From NCBI GenBank assembly GCA_016207585.1, contig JACQPI010000028.1, positions 1 to 13,611 on the forward strand: 13,611 nt of DNA, read 5' to 3'. Each line of letters begins with the position of its first letter. Position 1 is the first letter of the stretch. Under the pieces are notes generated by a model. The model did no database searches and had not been told where the DNA came from. It saw only the letters and a list, made by a program, of their open reading frames with translations. The position numbers and the translations under genes were made by a program. This stretch comes from Elusimicrobiota bacterium. Lineage in GTDB: Bacteria; Elusimicrobiota; Elusimicrobia; UBA1565; JACRDR01. This document shows positions 6,887 through 13,611 of this stretch, one piece after another.

Positions 6887-8278
6887 ATGTGCGGCGTCAT
6901 GGCGGTCGCCGACCACGCGGGAGCTTCCCGCCTGGTTCATCTCGGCCTGTACGCGTTGCAGCACCGCGGGCAGGAATCGGCCGGCATCGCGGCCGGCGAC
7001 GGCGCATGCCTGCGCGCCCGCACCGGCATGGGACTCGCCGGGGACGTATTCGACGAAAAAACCCTGAAAGACTTGCCGGGCCGCGACGCGATCGGCCACG
7101 TCCGATATTCGACGTCGGGAGCGAGCCTTCTCAAGAACGCGCAGCCTCTCTCTTTCAACACGATTCACGGACCTGTCGCGATCTCCCATAACGGCAACCT
7201 CACCAACGCGGTCACGCTCCGGCAACGGCTCGAAAATCAGGGAGCGCTCTTCCAATCCACGACGGACAGCGAGGTGATCGTTCACCTGCTCGCGCGCGAA
7301 CGAGGCCCCATCGAACAGGCCCTGGAACGGTCTCTGCGCAAGGTCGAGGGCGCCTATTCCCTGCTGCTTCTGACTCCGGAAGCGACGCTCGCGGCCCGCG
7401 ACCCCCTGGGTTTCAGACCGCTGGTCATGGGGCGCCTCGGCGCGGCGGTCGTTTTCGCCTCCGAGACGACCGCGCTGAACCTATTGGGCGCGAAGGTCGT
7501 GCGCGAGGTGGAGCCTGGGGAAATCGTGATCGTCCGCCAGGGCCGCGTGAAGAGCCTGAAAACGCTCCCGCGCCCGGCCCGCCAGGCCCTGTGCGTGTTC
7601 GAGCACGTCTATTTCGCCCGCCCCGACTCGAACGTCTTTAATCTGAGCGTCCAGATGTCGCGGACCGCATTGGGACGGGAGCTGGCCCGAGAGAGCCGAG
7701 GGACGATGCCCCGCGCCGACATCGTGGTGGCGGTTCCCGATTCCGGGGTTCCGGCGGCGCTGGGGTTTTCCCAGGAGTCCGGCATTCCCCTTCAGACCGG
7801 CTTTGTGCGCAGCCATTATATCGGCCGCACCTTCATCCAACCGATCCAGAAGCTTCGGGACCACTCGGTCCGCATCAAACTCTCGCCCATCCGCGAGGTC
7901 CTGCAGGGAAAGCGCATCGTGCTGGTGGACGACTCCATCGTCCGGGGGACCACCTCGCGAAAAATATGCCGCATGCTGCGCGACCAGGGCGTGCGCGAGA
8001 TTCACATGGCGATTTCGAGCCCCCCCATCGTTTCTCCGTGCTACTACGGCATCGATACCCCGAAAAAGAAAAATCTGATCGCCGCGACGCGTTCCCAAGA
8101 GGAAATCCGCCGGTTTTTGGGCGTCGACAGCCTGCGCTACTTGAGCCTGGAGGGGCTCTGGAGGGCTACCGCCGGTCCCAGGTCGTCGGGCTTCTGCGCC
8201 GCCTGTTTCACCGGCCGCTATCCCACCCCGCTCACCGATCTAAAGGCGTCACGGGAGGCCCATTCGCCATGCGCATAG
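6887..8278 (+). CDS. purF: Amidophosphoribosyltransferase, iron-sulfur type
   Basis: Catalyses the committed step of purine synthesis, PRPP plus glutamine to phosphoribosylamine. The 463 residues have an N-terminal Ntn glutaminase domain beginning MCGV, with C2 as nucleophile after Met removal, plus LQHRGQES (24-31), GHVRYST (70-76) and SHNGNLTN (100-107). The C-terminal phosphoribosyltransferase domain has the PRPP loop IVLVDDSIVRGTT (344-356). Four cysteines match the Fe-S ligands of the B. subtilis type: C236, C385, and C437/C440 in FCAACF. No propeptide is possible with a normal start: the frame runs back to the purQ stop without ATG, GTG or TTG. It follows purQ by 39 nt and overlaps purD by 10 nt. 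Confidence 0.98.
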   Translation: MCGVMAVADHAGASRLVHLGLYALQHRGQESAGIAAGDGACLRARTGMGLAGDVFDEKTLKDLPGRDAIGHVRYSTSGASLLKNAQPLSFNTIHGPVAISHNGNLTNAVTLRQRLENQGALFQSTTDSEVIVHLLARERGPIEQALERSLRKVEGAYSLLLLTPEATLAARDPLGFRPLVMGRLGAAVVFASETTALNLLGAKVVREVEPGEIVIVRQGRVKSLKTLPRPARQALCVFEHVYFARPDSNVFNLSVQMSRTALGRELARESRGTMPRADIVVAVPDSGVPAALGFSQESGIPLQTGFVRSHYIGRTFIQPIQKLRDHSVRIKLSPIREVLQGKRIVLVDDSIVRGTTSRKICRMLRDQGVREIHMAISSPPIVSPCYYGIDTPKKKNLIAATRSQEEIRRFLGVDSLRYLSLEGLWRATAGPRSSGFCAACFTGRYPTPLTDLKASREAHSPCA

Positions 8279-9612
8279 GCGGCGCGCCGGGCAAGCGGGT
8301 TCTCCTCGTGGGTTCGGGAGGACGCGAACACGCCCTCGCGTGGAAGCTCCATCAGAGCCCTCGGCTGGCCCGCCTTTTCGCCGCGCCGGGTTCGGCGGCG
8401 ATCGCCGAGTTCGCGCAATGCCTCCCGGGCGATCCGACCCGTCCGGACGAGATTCTTTCGCTTTGCCGAGAGTTCGACATCACCTGCGTCGTGATCGGTC
8501 CGGAGGCGCCCCTGGCCGCCGGGCTTTCCGACGCGCTTTCCGCCGCCGGCATTCCCACGTTCGGGCCCGGGCGGGATGCGGCGCGGTTGGAATCCTCCAA
8601 ATCGTTCGCGAAATCCTTCATGCGGCGCACCGGCATCGCGACCGCCCGCTGCGAATCCTTCGACCATCCGGCCCGGGCGCAGGACGCCGCGGCCCGGTTG
8701 GAATTCCCCGTCGTGATCAAGGCCGACGGCTTGGCGGCCGGCAAGGGAGTGCGCATCTGCCATACGCGACGGGAAGCGATGGAGACGATCCAGGATTTCA
8801 TGGTGGCGCGCCGCTTGGGAGAAGCCGGCCGCCGGGTGCTTTTCGAAGAGCGCCTGACCGGCCTCGAAACGACGGTCATGGCTTTCTGCGACGGAAAGAA
8901 TCTGAGAGTTTTGCCGCCCAGCCGCGACCACAAGCGCCTGCAGGACTCGGGTCGCGGGCCCAATACCGGCGGCATGGGAGCCTTCGCTCCGGCGTTCATC
9001 CCGACGGATATCTGGAACCGCATCGAGACCGATATACTTCAACGCACCCTGCGCGGGCTGCAGGAGGAAAAAATAGACTATCGTGGCATTCTGTATTGGG
9101 GGTTGATGCTGACCCCCGAAGGGCCGAAGGTGCTCGAGTTCAACGTCCGATTGGGAGACCCCGAAGCGCAGGCGGTCCTGCCGCTCCTGCGAACCGACCT
9201 TCTCGATCTCGTCGAGGCGACGGTCGAGGGGAGCCTGGACCGGACCCCTCTGGAATTGCGGACGGGCTACTGCGTCACGATCGTATTGGCTAGCGAAGGC
9301 TATCCTTTCGAGCCGCGAACGGGACGCGCGATCACGGGCCTGTCGGCGCTGGCGGAACTGCCGGGGACCGCCGCCTTTCACGCCGGCACGGCCCGCACTC
9401 CGGAAGGCGCCTGGGTCACGGCGGGCGGACGGGTGCTCGACATCGCGGCGACCGGGGAAACTCTCGAGCAGGCTCGGAGCGCTGCCTATGACGCGGCAGG
9501 GAAAGTTTCATTTCCCGGAATGCAATTCAGAACGGATATCGCCTCCACCGCGATCCAGCCGCCTCCGACTCCGGCACGCGAACAAGCCCGGCCCGCCGGG
9601 AGCAACCGATGA
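8269..9612 (+). CDS. purD: Phosphoribosylamine-glycine ligase (GAR synthetase)
   Basis: Ligates glycine to the PurF product with ATP. It is an ATP-grasp enzyme of 447 residues. The N-terminal domain opens with VLLVGSGGREHALAWKL (11-27). The ATP-grasp core has VVIKADGLAAGKGV (148-161), DHKRLQDSGRGPNTGGMGA (220-238) and metal/ATP-binding E290/N292 in VLEFNVRLGDPE. The ATG at 8269 lies within purF (10-nt overlap) and has GGGAGG at 8253-8258; starting further up would read purF sequence out of frame. The C-terminus carries about 20 residues beyond the usual end (after RTDI), rich in proline and alanine, probably disordered. The stop overlaps purE (ATGA). Confidence 0.98.
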   Translation: MRIGGAPGKRVLLVGSGGREHALAWKLHQSPRLARLFAAPGSAAIAEFAQCLPGDPTRPDEILSLCREFDITCVVIGPEAPLAAGLSDALSAAGIPTFGPGRDAARLESSKSFAKSFMRRTGIATARCESFDHPARAQDAAARLEFPVVIKADGLAAGKGVRICHTRREAMETIQDFMVARRLGEAGRRVLFEERLTGLETTVMAFCDGKNLRVLPPSRDHKRLQDSGRGPNTGGMGAFAPAFIPTDIWNRIETDILQRTLRGLQEEKIDYRGILYWGLMLTPEGPKVLEFNVRLGDPEAQAVLPLLRTDLLDLVEATVEGSLDRTPLELRTGYCVTIVLASEGYPFEPRTGRAITGLSALAELPGTAAFHAGTARTPEGAWVTAGGRVLDIAATGETLEQARSAAYDAAGKVSFPGMQFRTDIASTAIQPPPTPAREQARPAGSNR

Positions 9613-10100
9613 AGGCAATTGCGCGGGTCGCGGTCTTGATGGGCAGCGATTCCGACCTGCCGGTCATGGAAAAAGCCGAGGAGGTGCTGCGTTCTTTCGA
9701 AGTCGGCTGCCTGAGCGCGGTCGCCTCGGCGCACCGCACGCCCCAATACCTGAGGTCCCTCATCGCGCGCGCCGAACGAAAGGGGGTGCGCGTTTTCATC
9801 GCCGGAGCGGGCGGCGCGGCCCATCTCGCCGGAGTCGTCGCGAGCGAGACGCTGCTCCCCGTGATCGGCGTTCCCCTCGGCTCGAAGCTGAGCGGACTCG
9901 ATTCCCTCCTATCCACCGTGCAGATGCCCCGTGGGATCCCCGTAGCGACGGTGGCGATCGACAACGCGGCGAACGCGGCGCTTTTGGCGGTACAGATCCT
10001 ATCGCTTTCCGACAAGGCGCTCGCCGCGCGTTACGAAAAGTACCGTCGCGACCTGACTCGATCCGTCATCGCCAAGGCAAAGGCTCGGAGGTCGCGCTGA
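9609..10100 (+). CDS. purE: N5-carboxyaminoimidazole ribonucleotide mutase, class I PurE
   Basis: Rearranges N5-CAIR to CAIR, the substrate of PurC. At 163 residues it has standard PurE length. It shows MGSDSDLPVM (11-20), the active-site loop SAHRTP with H42, AGAGGAAHLAGVVA (66-79) and GLDSLLSTVQMP, the pattern of class I enzymes. The ATG at 9609 overlaps the purD stop and has GGGAG at 9598-9602. Class I PurE normally works with PurK, which is not adjacent here. The stop shares its A with the pyrB start (TGATG), so this is the physical purine-pyrimidine join. Confidence 0.97.
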   Translation: MKAIARVAVLMGSDSDLPVMEKAEEVLRSFEVGCLSAVASAHRTPQYLRSLIARAERKGVRVFIAGAGGAAHLAGVVASETLLPVIGVPLGSKLSGLDSLLSTVQMPRGIPVATVAIDNAANAALLAVQILSLSDKALAARYEKYRRDLTRSVIAKAKARRSR

Positions 10101-11092
10101 TGGCGACCCCAGCACGAACGACCCGCGTGCCCTCCGGACGCTCGTCGCGGCAAGCCGCCTACCCGGCAAAACCGCTTTGGTCCCGCAAAGACCTGTTGGG
10201 CACCCGGGATCTCTCGGTCCGGGAAATCGAGCTCATCCTGGACCGCGCCCGGGCTGTGCGGGAGCTCTCCCCGAAAACCGGCGAGAGCTCGGCGCTGCGG
10301 GGAGAGCGGCTTGGCCTTATTTTCACGGAGCCCTCGACCCGGACCCGGACCTCTTTCGAGACGGCGGCGCGCAACTTGGGGATGGAGCCCCTGGGGTTCT
10401 CCGTCCAGAATTCCAGCACGCTCAAGGGAGAAAGCCTTCTGGACACGATCAGAAACCTAGAGGCGCTGGGGACCCGTTTTTTCGTCGCGCGCACGGAGGC
10501 TTCCGGCGCGATCCACTCCGTTGCTGCGCAGGTCCGTTCCCATATCGTCAACGCGGGAGACGGCGCCCATGAGCACCCGACCCAGGCCCTGCTCGACGCC
10601 TTCACCCTGCGCGAACGCCTGGGAAGGATCGCGGGGCTGCGCGTGCTCATCGTCGGCGACATTCTCCACAGCCGCGTGGCGCGGTCCAATATCTGGGCGC
10701 TGCTCAAGCTCAAGGCCCGCGTCACCGTTTGCGGGCCCGGCACCCTCCTGCCGGCCGGCATCGAGTCCTGGGGCGTGCGGATCGACTTGGACCTGCGCCG
10801 GGCCATCCGGGACGCCGACGCCGTGAACGTTCTGCGCCTCCAGCTCGAGCGCCAGAAGGAAAATCTCTTCCCGTCCTTGTCCGAGTACCACCGTTTCTAC
10901 GGCCTGACCCAAGAAGTGCTTTCACTCGCAAACCCGCGCTGCCTGGTTCTCCACCCCGGGCCCCTCAACCGCGACGTCGAAATCTCCTCGGAGGTGGCCG
11001 ACGGGCCGCAGTCCGCCATCTTGGAGCAGGTGGCCAACGGCGTGAGAATCCGCATGGCGGTATTGAGCCTTTTGGGAAATCGCCCGGCATGA
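10100..11092 (+). CDS. pyrB: Aspartate carbamoyltransferase catalytic subunit
   Basis: Transfers the carbamoyl group to aspartate, the first dedicated pyrimidine step. The 330 residues carry the carbamoyl-phosphate motif EPSTRTRTSFE (77-87), the K loop SSTLKGESLLDT (105-116), HPTQALLD (159-166), HSRVARSN (190-197), LRLQLER (245-251) and HPGPLNRDVEI (285-295). The ATG at 10100 overlaps the purE stop (TGATG), with GGAGG at 10087-10091. This start adds about 25 basic, Pro/Arg-rich residues before the family-like LWSRKDLL. GTG at 10127 is a shorter option, but the ribosome binding site favours ATG. No pyrI lies nearby. The stop overlaps pyrC (ATGA), and some bacteria form PyrB-PyrC complexes; that is only an inference here. 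Confidence 0.97.
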   Translation: MATPARTTRVPSGRSSRQAAYPAKPLWSRKDLLGTRDLSVREIELILDRARAVRELSPKTGESSALRGERLGLIFTEPSTRTRTSFETAARNLGMEPLGFSVQNSSTLKGESLLDTIRNLEALGTRFFVARTEASGAIHSVAAQVRSHIVNAGDGAHEHPTQALLDAFTLRERLGRIAGLRVLIVGDILHSRVARSNIWALLKLKARVTVCGPGTLLPAGIESWGVRIDLDLRRAIRDADAVNVLRLQLERQKENLFPSLSEYHRFYGLTQEVLSLANPRCLVLHPGPLNRDVEISSEVADGPQSAILEQVANGVRIRMAVLSLLGNRPA

Positions 11093-12483
11093 AGACCCTC
11101 ATCTCCGGCGGACTGGTCGTCGATCCCTCGCAAAACCTGGAGGCCGTCCGCGACGTCTGGATATCCGACGGGAAGATCGAGGCGATCCGTCCGGCGGCGC
11201 GCGGGCCATTCTCCTCTCGCGCAGTCCCTGGCGACATAGCGGAGCCAGGGGCGGCGCGCCCCGCGCGGCAGGGCTCAAAACCGGCCTCCCAGCCGGAAAA
11301 CGGCCTGCGCGTGATTGACGCGAAAGGGCAGTGGGTGATCCCGGGACTCATCGACATGCACGTCCACTTACGCGAACCGGGATGCGAAACGGAGGAGTCG
11401 ATCGCCACCGGAACGCGGGCCGCGGCGCTCGGCGGTGTCACGACGGTGCTGGCGATGCCCAACACCGACCCCGTCGTCGACAGCCCCGCCTTGGTGAAGC
11501 TTCTCCGGTCGCGCGCGACAACGGACGCGCTGGTGAACGTCGTCATCGCGGGCGCCGTGACGCGCGGTCAGAAAGGAGCGGAGCTGGCGGAGATGGGACG
11601 GATGTCGCAGGCCGGCGCCGTCGCTTTCACGGACGACGGGCGCCCCATCATGAATGCCCAGGTCATGCGTCGCGCCTTGGAGTATCTCAAAGGCCTTGAC
11701 CGGCCGCTCCTGGACCATTGCGAGGATGAAAACCTATCGGCGGGCGGCGTCCTCAATGAGGGCGCGGCTTGCGCCGCCAAAGGCTTGCCCGGAATACCGA
11801 AGGCGTCCGAGACGCTCATGGCGATGCGGGACGTCGCCCTGGCCGAATGGACCGGCGGGCGGCTCCACCTCTGCCACATCAGCTGCGCCGAAACGGTGGG
11901 GCTGGTTCGCCGCGCCAAGCGCCGCGGCGCCGCGGTCACCGCCGAGGCCGCGCCGCATCATTTCACACTGACCGACAGTGACGTCGAGGGCTACGACGCC
12001 GATTTCAAGATGAACCCCCCTCTGCGCGCGATAGAAGACGTGGAAGCGATCCAGGAGGGTCTCCGGGATGGGACGATCGACGCGGTGGCCACCGACCATG
12101 CGCCCCACGCGGCCGCCCGGAAGGCGCTGCCAATGGCGCAGGCTCCGTTCGGCGTGATCGGACTGGAAACCTTGCTTCCGCTGACGTTGGCGCTGGTGGA
12201 ACGCGGCCTATTGACGAAAAAATCGCTTGTCCGCGCCGTCTCGACCCGTCCGGCGCTGATTCTGGGGCTCAAGCAAAAGGGCGGCCTTCGGCCCGGCATG
12301 GACGCGGATGTGACGGTCGTGGATTCGCAGGCTGCGGCTCTCCCAGCGCAATGCTGGGCCTCGAAAAGCCGGAACTCTCCCTTCAAAGGAAAGAATCTGA
12401 AAGGCCGGGCGACGGCCGTTCTCGTAGGAGGGCGTCTCGTCGTCCAGGGAGGAAACCTGGCCGGCTCCCCGCCGGACCGTTGA
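11089..12483 (+). CDS. pyrC: Dihydroorotase, type I, with an N-terminal in-frame insertion
   Basis: Cyclises carbamoyl-aspartate to dihydroorotate using zinc. The 464 residues have HVHLRE (H91, H93), the aspartate of FTDDG (about 182) where many relatives have a carboxylated lysine, H210 in LDHCED, H263 in CHIS and D336 in ATDHAPH. It therefore looks catalytically competent, not one of the inactive PyrC homologues that pair with some PyrB proteins. About 25-28 extra residues sit between EAIRP and VIDAKG (residues about 36-73), in the small beta domain before the barrel. They are low-complexity, rich in Ala, Pro, Gly and Arg. Dihydroorotases of this type are usually about 425-430 residues, so the insertion explains most of the excess. 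The start overlaps the pyrB stop (ATGA). Confidence 0.96.
   Translation: MKTLISGGLVVDPSQNLEAVRDVWISDGKIEAIRPAARGPFSSRAVPGDIAEPGAARPARQGSKPASQPENGLRVIDAKGQWVIPGLIDMHVHLREPGCETEESIATGTRAAALGGVTTVLAMPNTDPVVDSPALVKLLRSRATTDALVNVVIAGAVTRGQKGAELAEMGRMSQAGAVAFTDDGRPIMNAQVMRRALEYLKGLDRPLLDHCEDENLSAGGVLNEGAACAAKGLPGIPKASETLMAMRDVALAEWTGGRLHLCHISCAETVGLVRRAKRRGAAVTAEAAPHHFTLTDSDVEGYDADFKMNPPLRAIEDVEAIQEGLRDGTIDAVATDHAPHAAARKALPMAQAPFGVIGLETLLPLTLALVERGLLTKKSLVRAVSTRPALILGLKQKGGLRPGMDADVTVVDSQAAALPAQCWASKSRNSPFKGKNLKGRATAVLVGGRLVVQGGNLAGSPPDR
11194..11304 (+). repeat. Palindrome-rich in-frame insertion within pyrC
   Basis: This stretch encodes the extra residues in PyrC. It holds CCCTGGC (11226-11232) pairing with GCCAGGG (11244-11250) over an 11-nt loop. 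It also has the perfect palindrome GGCGCGCC (11253-11260), which lies in a GGGGC/GCCCC stem (11248-11252 with 11258-11262). A CCGGC/GCCGG hairpin (11281-11285 with 11292-11296) is flanked on both sides by AAAA. The density of inverted repeats in a non-conserved protein segment suggests an inserted palindromic element that kept the frame, comparable in principle to the Rickettsia palindromic elements. The exact borders are estimated from the protein comparison, and no second copy is seen in the window. Confidence 0.5.
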
Positions 12484-12486
12484 ACC

Positions 12487-13575
12487 ATGCGAATTTATGA
12501 ATCCCTCCTGCGTCCGATGCTATTCGCGCTTGATCCGGAAAGGGCGCACCAAGGCGTCCTGGCGCTTTTGGAGCTTGCCGCGAAAATCCCCGGCGCCGCC
12601 GGCGCCTTAGGGGCCGCGTTCTCTTATTCCCATCCCTCCCTGGAAACGGAGGTCGCCGGGCTCCGGTTTCCGAACCCGGTGGGACTGGCCGCCGGCTTCG
12701 ACAAGGACTGCCGCCTCGCCGGGATTCTCCCGGCCTTCGGCTTCGGATTCATCGAGGTAGGCACCGTCGTCGCGAGGCCCCAGGCAGGAAATCCCAAGCC
12801 ACGTCTTTTTCGCGTCCCGGAATGCGACGCCCTGATCAACCGGCTGGGCTTCAACAGCCGGGGCGCTTCGCATGCCGCCGAGAAGCTGCGCGCCCTGCGA
12901 AGCCGGCCCGTCCCGATCGGAGTCAACCTGGGAATCAACGCCGACACGCCGGCGGGCCACGAAGTGCAAGGCTATCTGGACGCCTTCCGCGCGTTGCAGC
13001 CTTTCGGAGATTATTACGTGCTCAACGTCAGCTCGCCGAACACCCCTGGCCTTAGAGAGCTGCAGGACCGAATCCGCCTGGAAAGGATACTAACGGCGCT
13101 GCGATCCGTCAACGCGCCGCGAAAACCCATCTTCGTGAAATTATCTCCGGATATCCCCCCGGCCCAGTTGGACCACCTTCTGCCGCTTCTGCGCGACCAG
13201 GCGGAAGGGCTCGTCGTCTGCAACACGACCGTATCCCGCCCCGGCCTCCCGGACCGCTGGGCCGACGTGCGGGGAGGCTTAAGCGGCCTGCCTCTTCGGG
13301 ACCGATCGACGCAATTGATCGCCGAAATCTATCGCCGCACCGAAGGCGAGCTTCCCGTGATCGGCGTAGGCGGCATCTTTGGTCCGGAGGACGCCTACCA
13401 AAAATTGCGCGCCGGAGCGAGCCTTGTTCAAGTTTACACGGGCTGGATCTATCGGGGACCCGGACTGGTCGCGACGATCAACCGCGGTCTCGCGGAGCTG
13501 CTCAAAGACCACGGCCTATCCTGCGTGCGGGATGCCGTCGGACGCAGCGTCGAGGTCCTGGAGCGGAAACCATGA
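12487..13575 (+). CDS. pyrD: Dihydroorotate dehydrogenase (quinone), class 2
   Basis: Oxidises dihydroorotate to orotate with FMN and passes electrons to membrane quinones. The 362 residues begin with the amphipathic N-terminal region of class 2 enzymes (YESLLRPMLFALDPERAHQG) that binds the inner membrane face and quinone. The barrel has NPVGLAAGFDK (63-73), GFIEVGTVVARPQAGNPKPR (87-106), NRLGFNSRG (118-126), and NVSSPNTPGLRELQ (180-193); the catalytic base of the class is the second serine, here S183. FVKLSPD (216-222) and IGVGGI near the C-terminus are also present. The ATG is 3 nt after the pyrC stop, with only a weak ribosome binding site. The last four sense codons and the stop (encoding ERKP) are identical to repeat sequence found at 642-656, so the C-terminal tail appears repeat-derived. 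Confidence 0.97.
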   Translation: MRIYESLLRPMLFALDPERAHQGVLALLELAAKIPGAAGALGAAFSYSHPSLETEVAGLRFPNPVGLAAGFDKDCRLAGILPAFGFGFIEVGTVVARPQAGNPKPRLFRVPECDALINRLGFNSRGASHAAEKLRALRSRPVPIGVNLGINADTPAGHEVQGYLDAFRALQPFGDYYVLNVSSPNTPGLRELQDRIRLERILTALRSVNAPRKPIFVKLSPDIPPAQLDHLLPLLRDQAEGLVVCNTTVSRPGLPDRWADVRGGLSGLPLRDRSTQLIAEIYRRTEGELPVIGVGGIFGPEDAYQKLRAGASLVQVYTGWIYRGPGLVATINRGLAELLKDHGLSCVRDAVGRSVEVLERKP

Positions 13576-13611
13576 CCAAGCACGGGTACCCGCTGAAAGC
13601 GGGTGTGCGCG
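13561..13611 (+). repeat. Structured repeat, copy 2: overlaps the pyrD end, runs off the window
   Basis: The 17-mer GAGCGGAAACCATGACC (13561-13577) is identical to 642-658 at the end of copy 1. Directly after it comes hairpin I: GCAC/GTGC (13580-13583 with 13605-13608), a GGGT bulge (13584-13587), a 7-bp stem (13588-13594 with 13598-13604) and a GAA triloop (13595-13597). Compared with copy 1, three base pairs have changed on both sides (A-T to G-C, T-A to C-G, C-G to T-A), and the bulge differs in one base. The ATG at 13572 overlaps the pyrD stop (ATGA) and opens a frame MTKHGYPLKAGVR that continues past the window. Whether hairpin II follows cannot be seen. Confidence 0.8.

Noticed and set aside
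8218..9381. Long minus-strand open frame (387 codons) opposite purD, with similar ones at 5687-6493, 3753-4556 and 4662-5447
   Set aside because: These are antisense shadows in GC-rich coding DNA. Their translations show no recognisable domain and the + strand genes have full family motifs.
12341..12357. CCCAGC/GCTGGG hairpin near the pyrC 3' end
   Set aside because: It is short, sits in a variable segment just before the conserved ASKSRNSPF motif and adds no clear extra residues.
12592..12606. GGCGCC...GGCGCC hairpin in pyrD
   Set aside because: It encodes an Ala/Gly-rich stretch in the normal N-terminal region. It is likely a result of codon use, and no insertion is evident.
582..13611. 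The two repeat copies as part of a CRISPR array
   Set aside because: They lie 13 kb apart, are coupled to stop codons and have no regular spacer pattern.

Overview
The window is one uninterrupted run of nucleotide biosynthesis genes, all on the + strand. It appears to come from a GC-rich, uncultivated-type bacterium. The phylum cannot be fixed from the sequence alone; a lineage such as Elusimicrobiota is only a hunch. The proteins are clearly bacterial: split PurS/PurL/PurQ, a GuaB3-type IMP dehydrogenase, an iron-sulfur type PurF and a class 2 PyrD.

Layout: the 3' part of guaB3 (1-585); an 84-nt gap holding a structured repeat (582-658); then guaA (670-2196), purC (2201-3091), a double-domain purS (3088-3627), purL (3624-6074), purQ (6071-6847), purF (6887-8278), purD (8269-9612), purE (9609-10100), pyrB (10100-11092), pyrC (11089-12483) and pyrD (12487-13575). 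The window ends inside a second copy of the repeat (13561-13611). Nearly every junction is an ATGA or TGATG overlap or a gap of 3-4 nt, so this reads as one translationally coupled operon. The only gaps above 30 nt are 586-669 and 6848-6886. I see no intrinsic terminator and no convincing promoter.

The products cover the GMP branch from IMP (GuaB3, GuaA), much of the IMP pathway (PurF, PurD, PurS/L/Q, PurE, PurC) and three consecutive UMP steps (PyrB, PyrC, PyrD). PurN, PurM, PurK, PurB, PurH, CarAB, PyrE and PyrF are not in the window. Joining purine and pyrimidine genes by overlaps would tie their expression together.

The most unusual material is not in the enzymes. (1) A repeat flanks the guaA-pyrD block. 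Its hairpin has changed three base pairs between copies while keeping pairing, loop and bulge, and its start coincides with the stop codons of guaB3 and pyrD. (2) In the first copy, two micro-ORFs form a chain of ATGA overlaps from guaB3 to guaA. (3) pyrC carries an in-frame, palindrome-rich insertion. (4) PurS is a tandem fusion, and purS-purL-purQ together are colinear with the single-chain large PurL.
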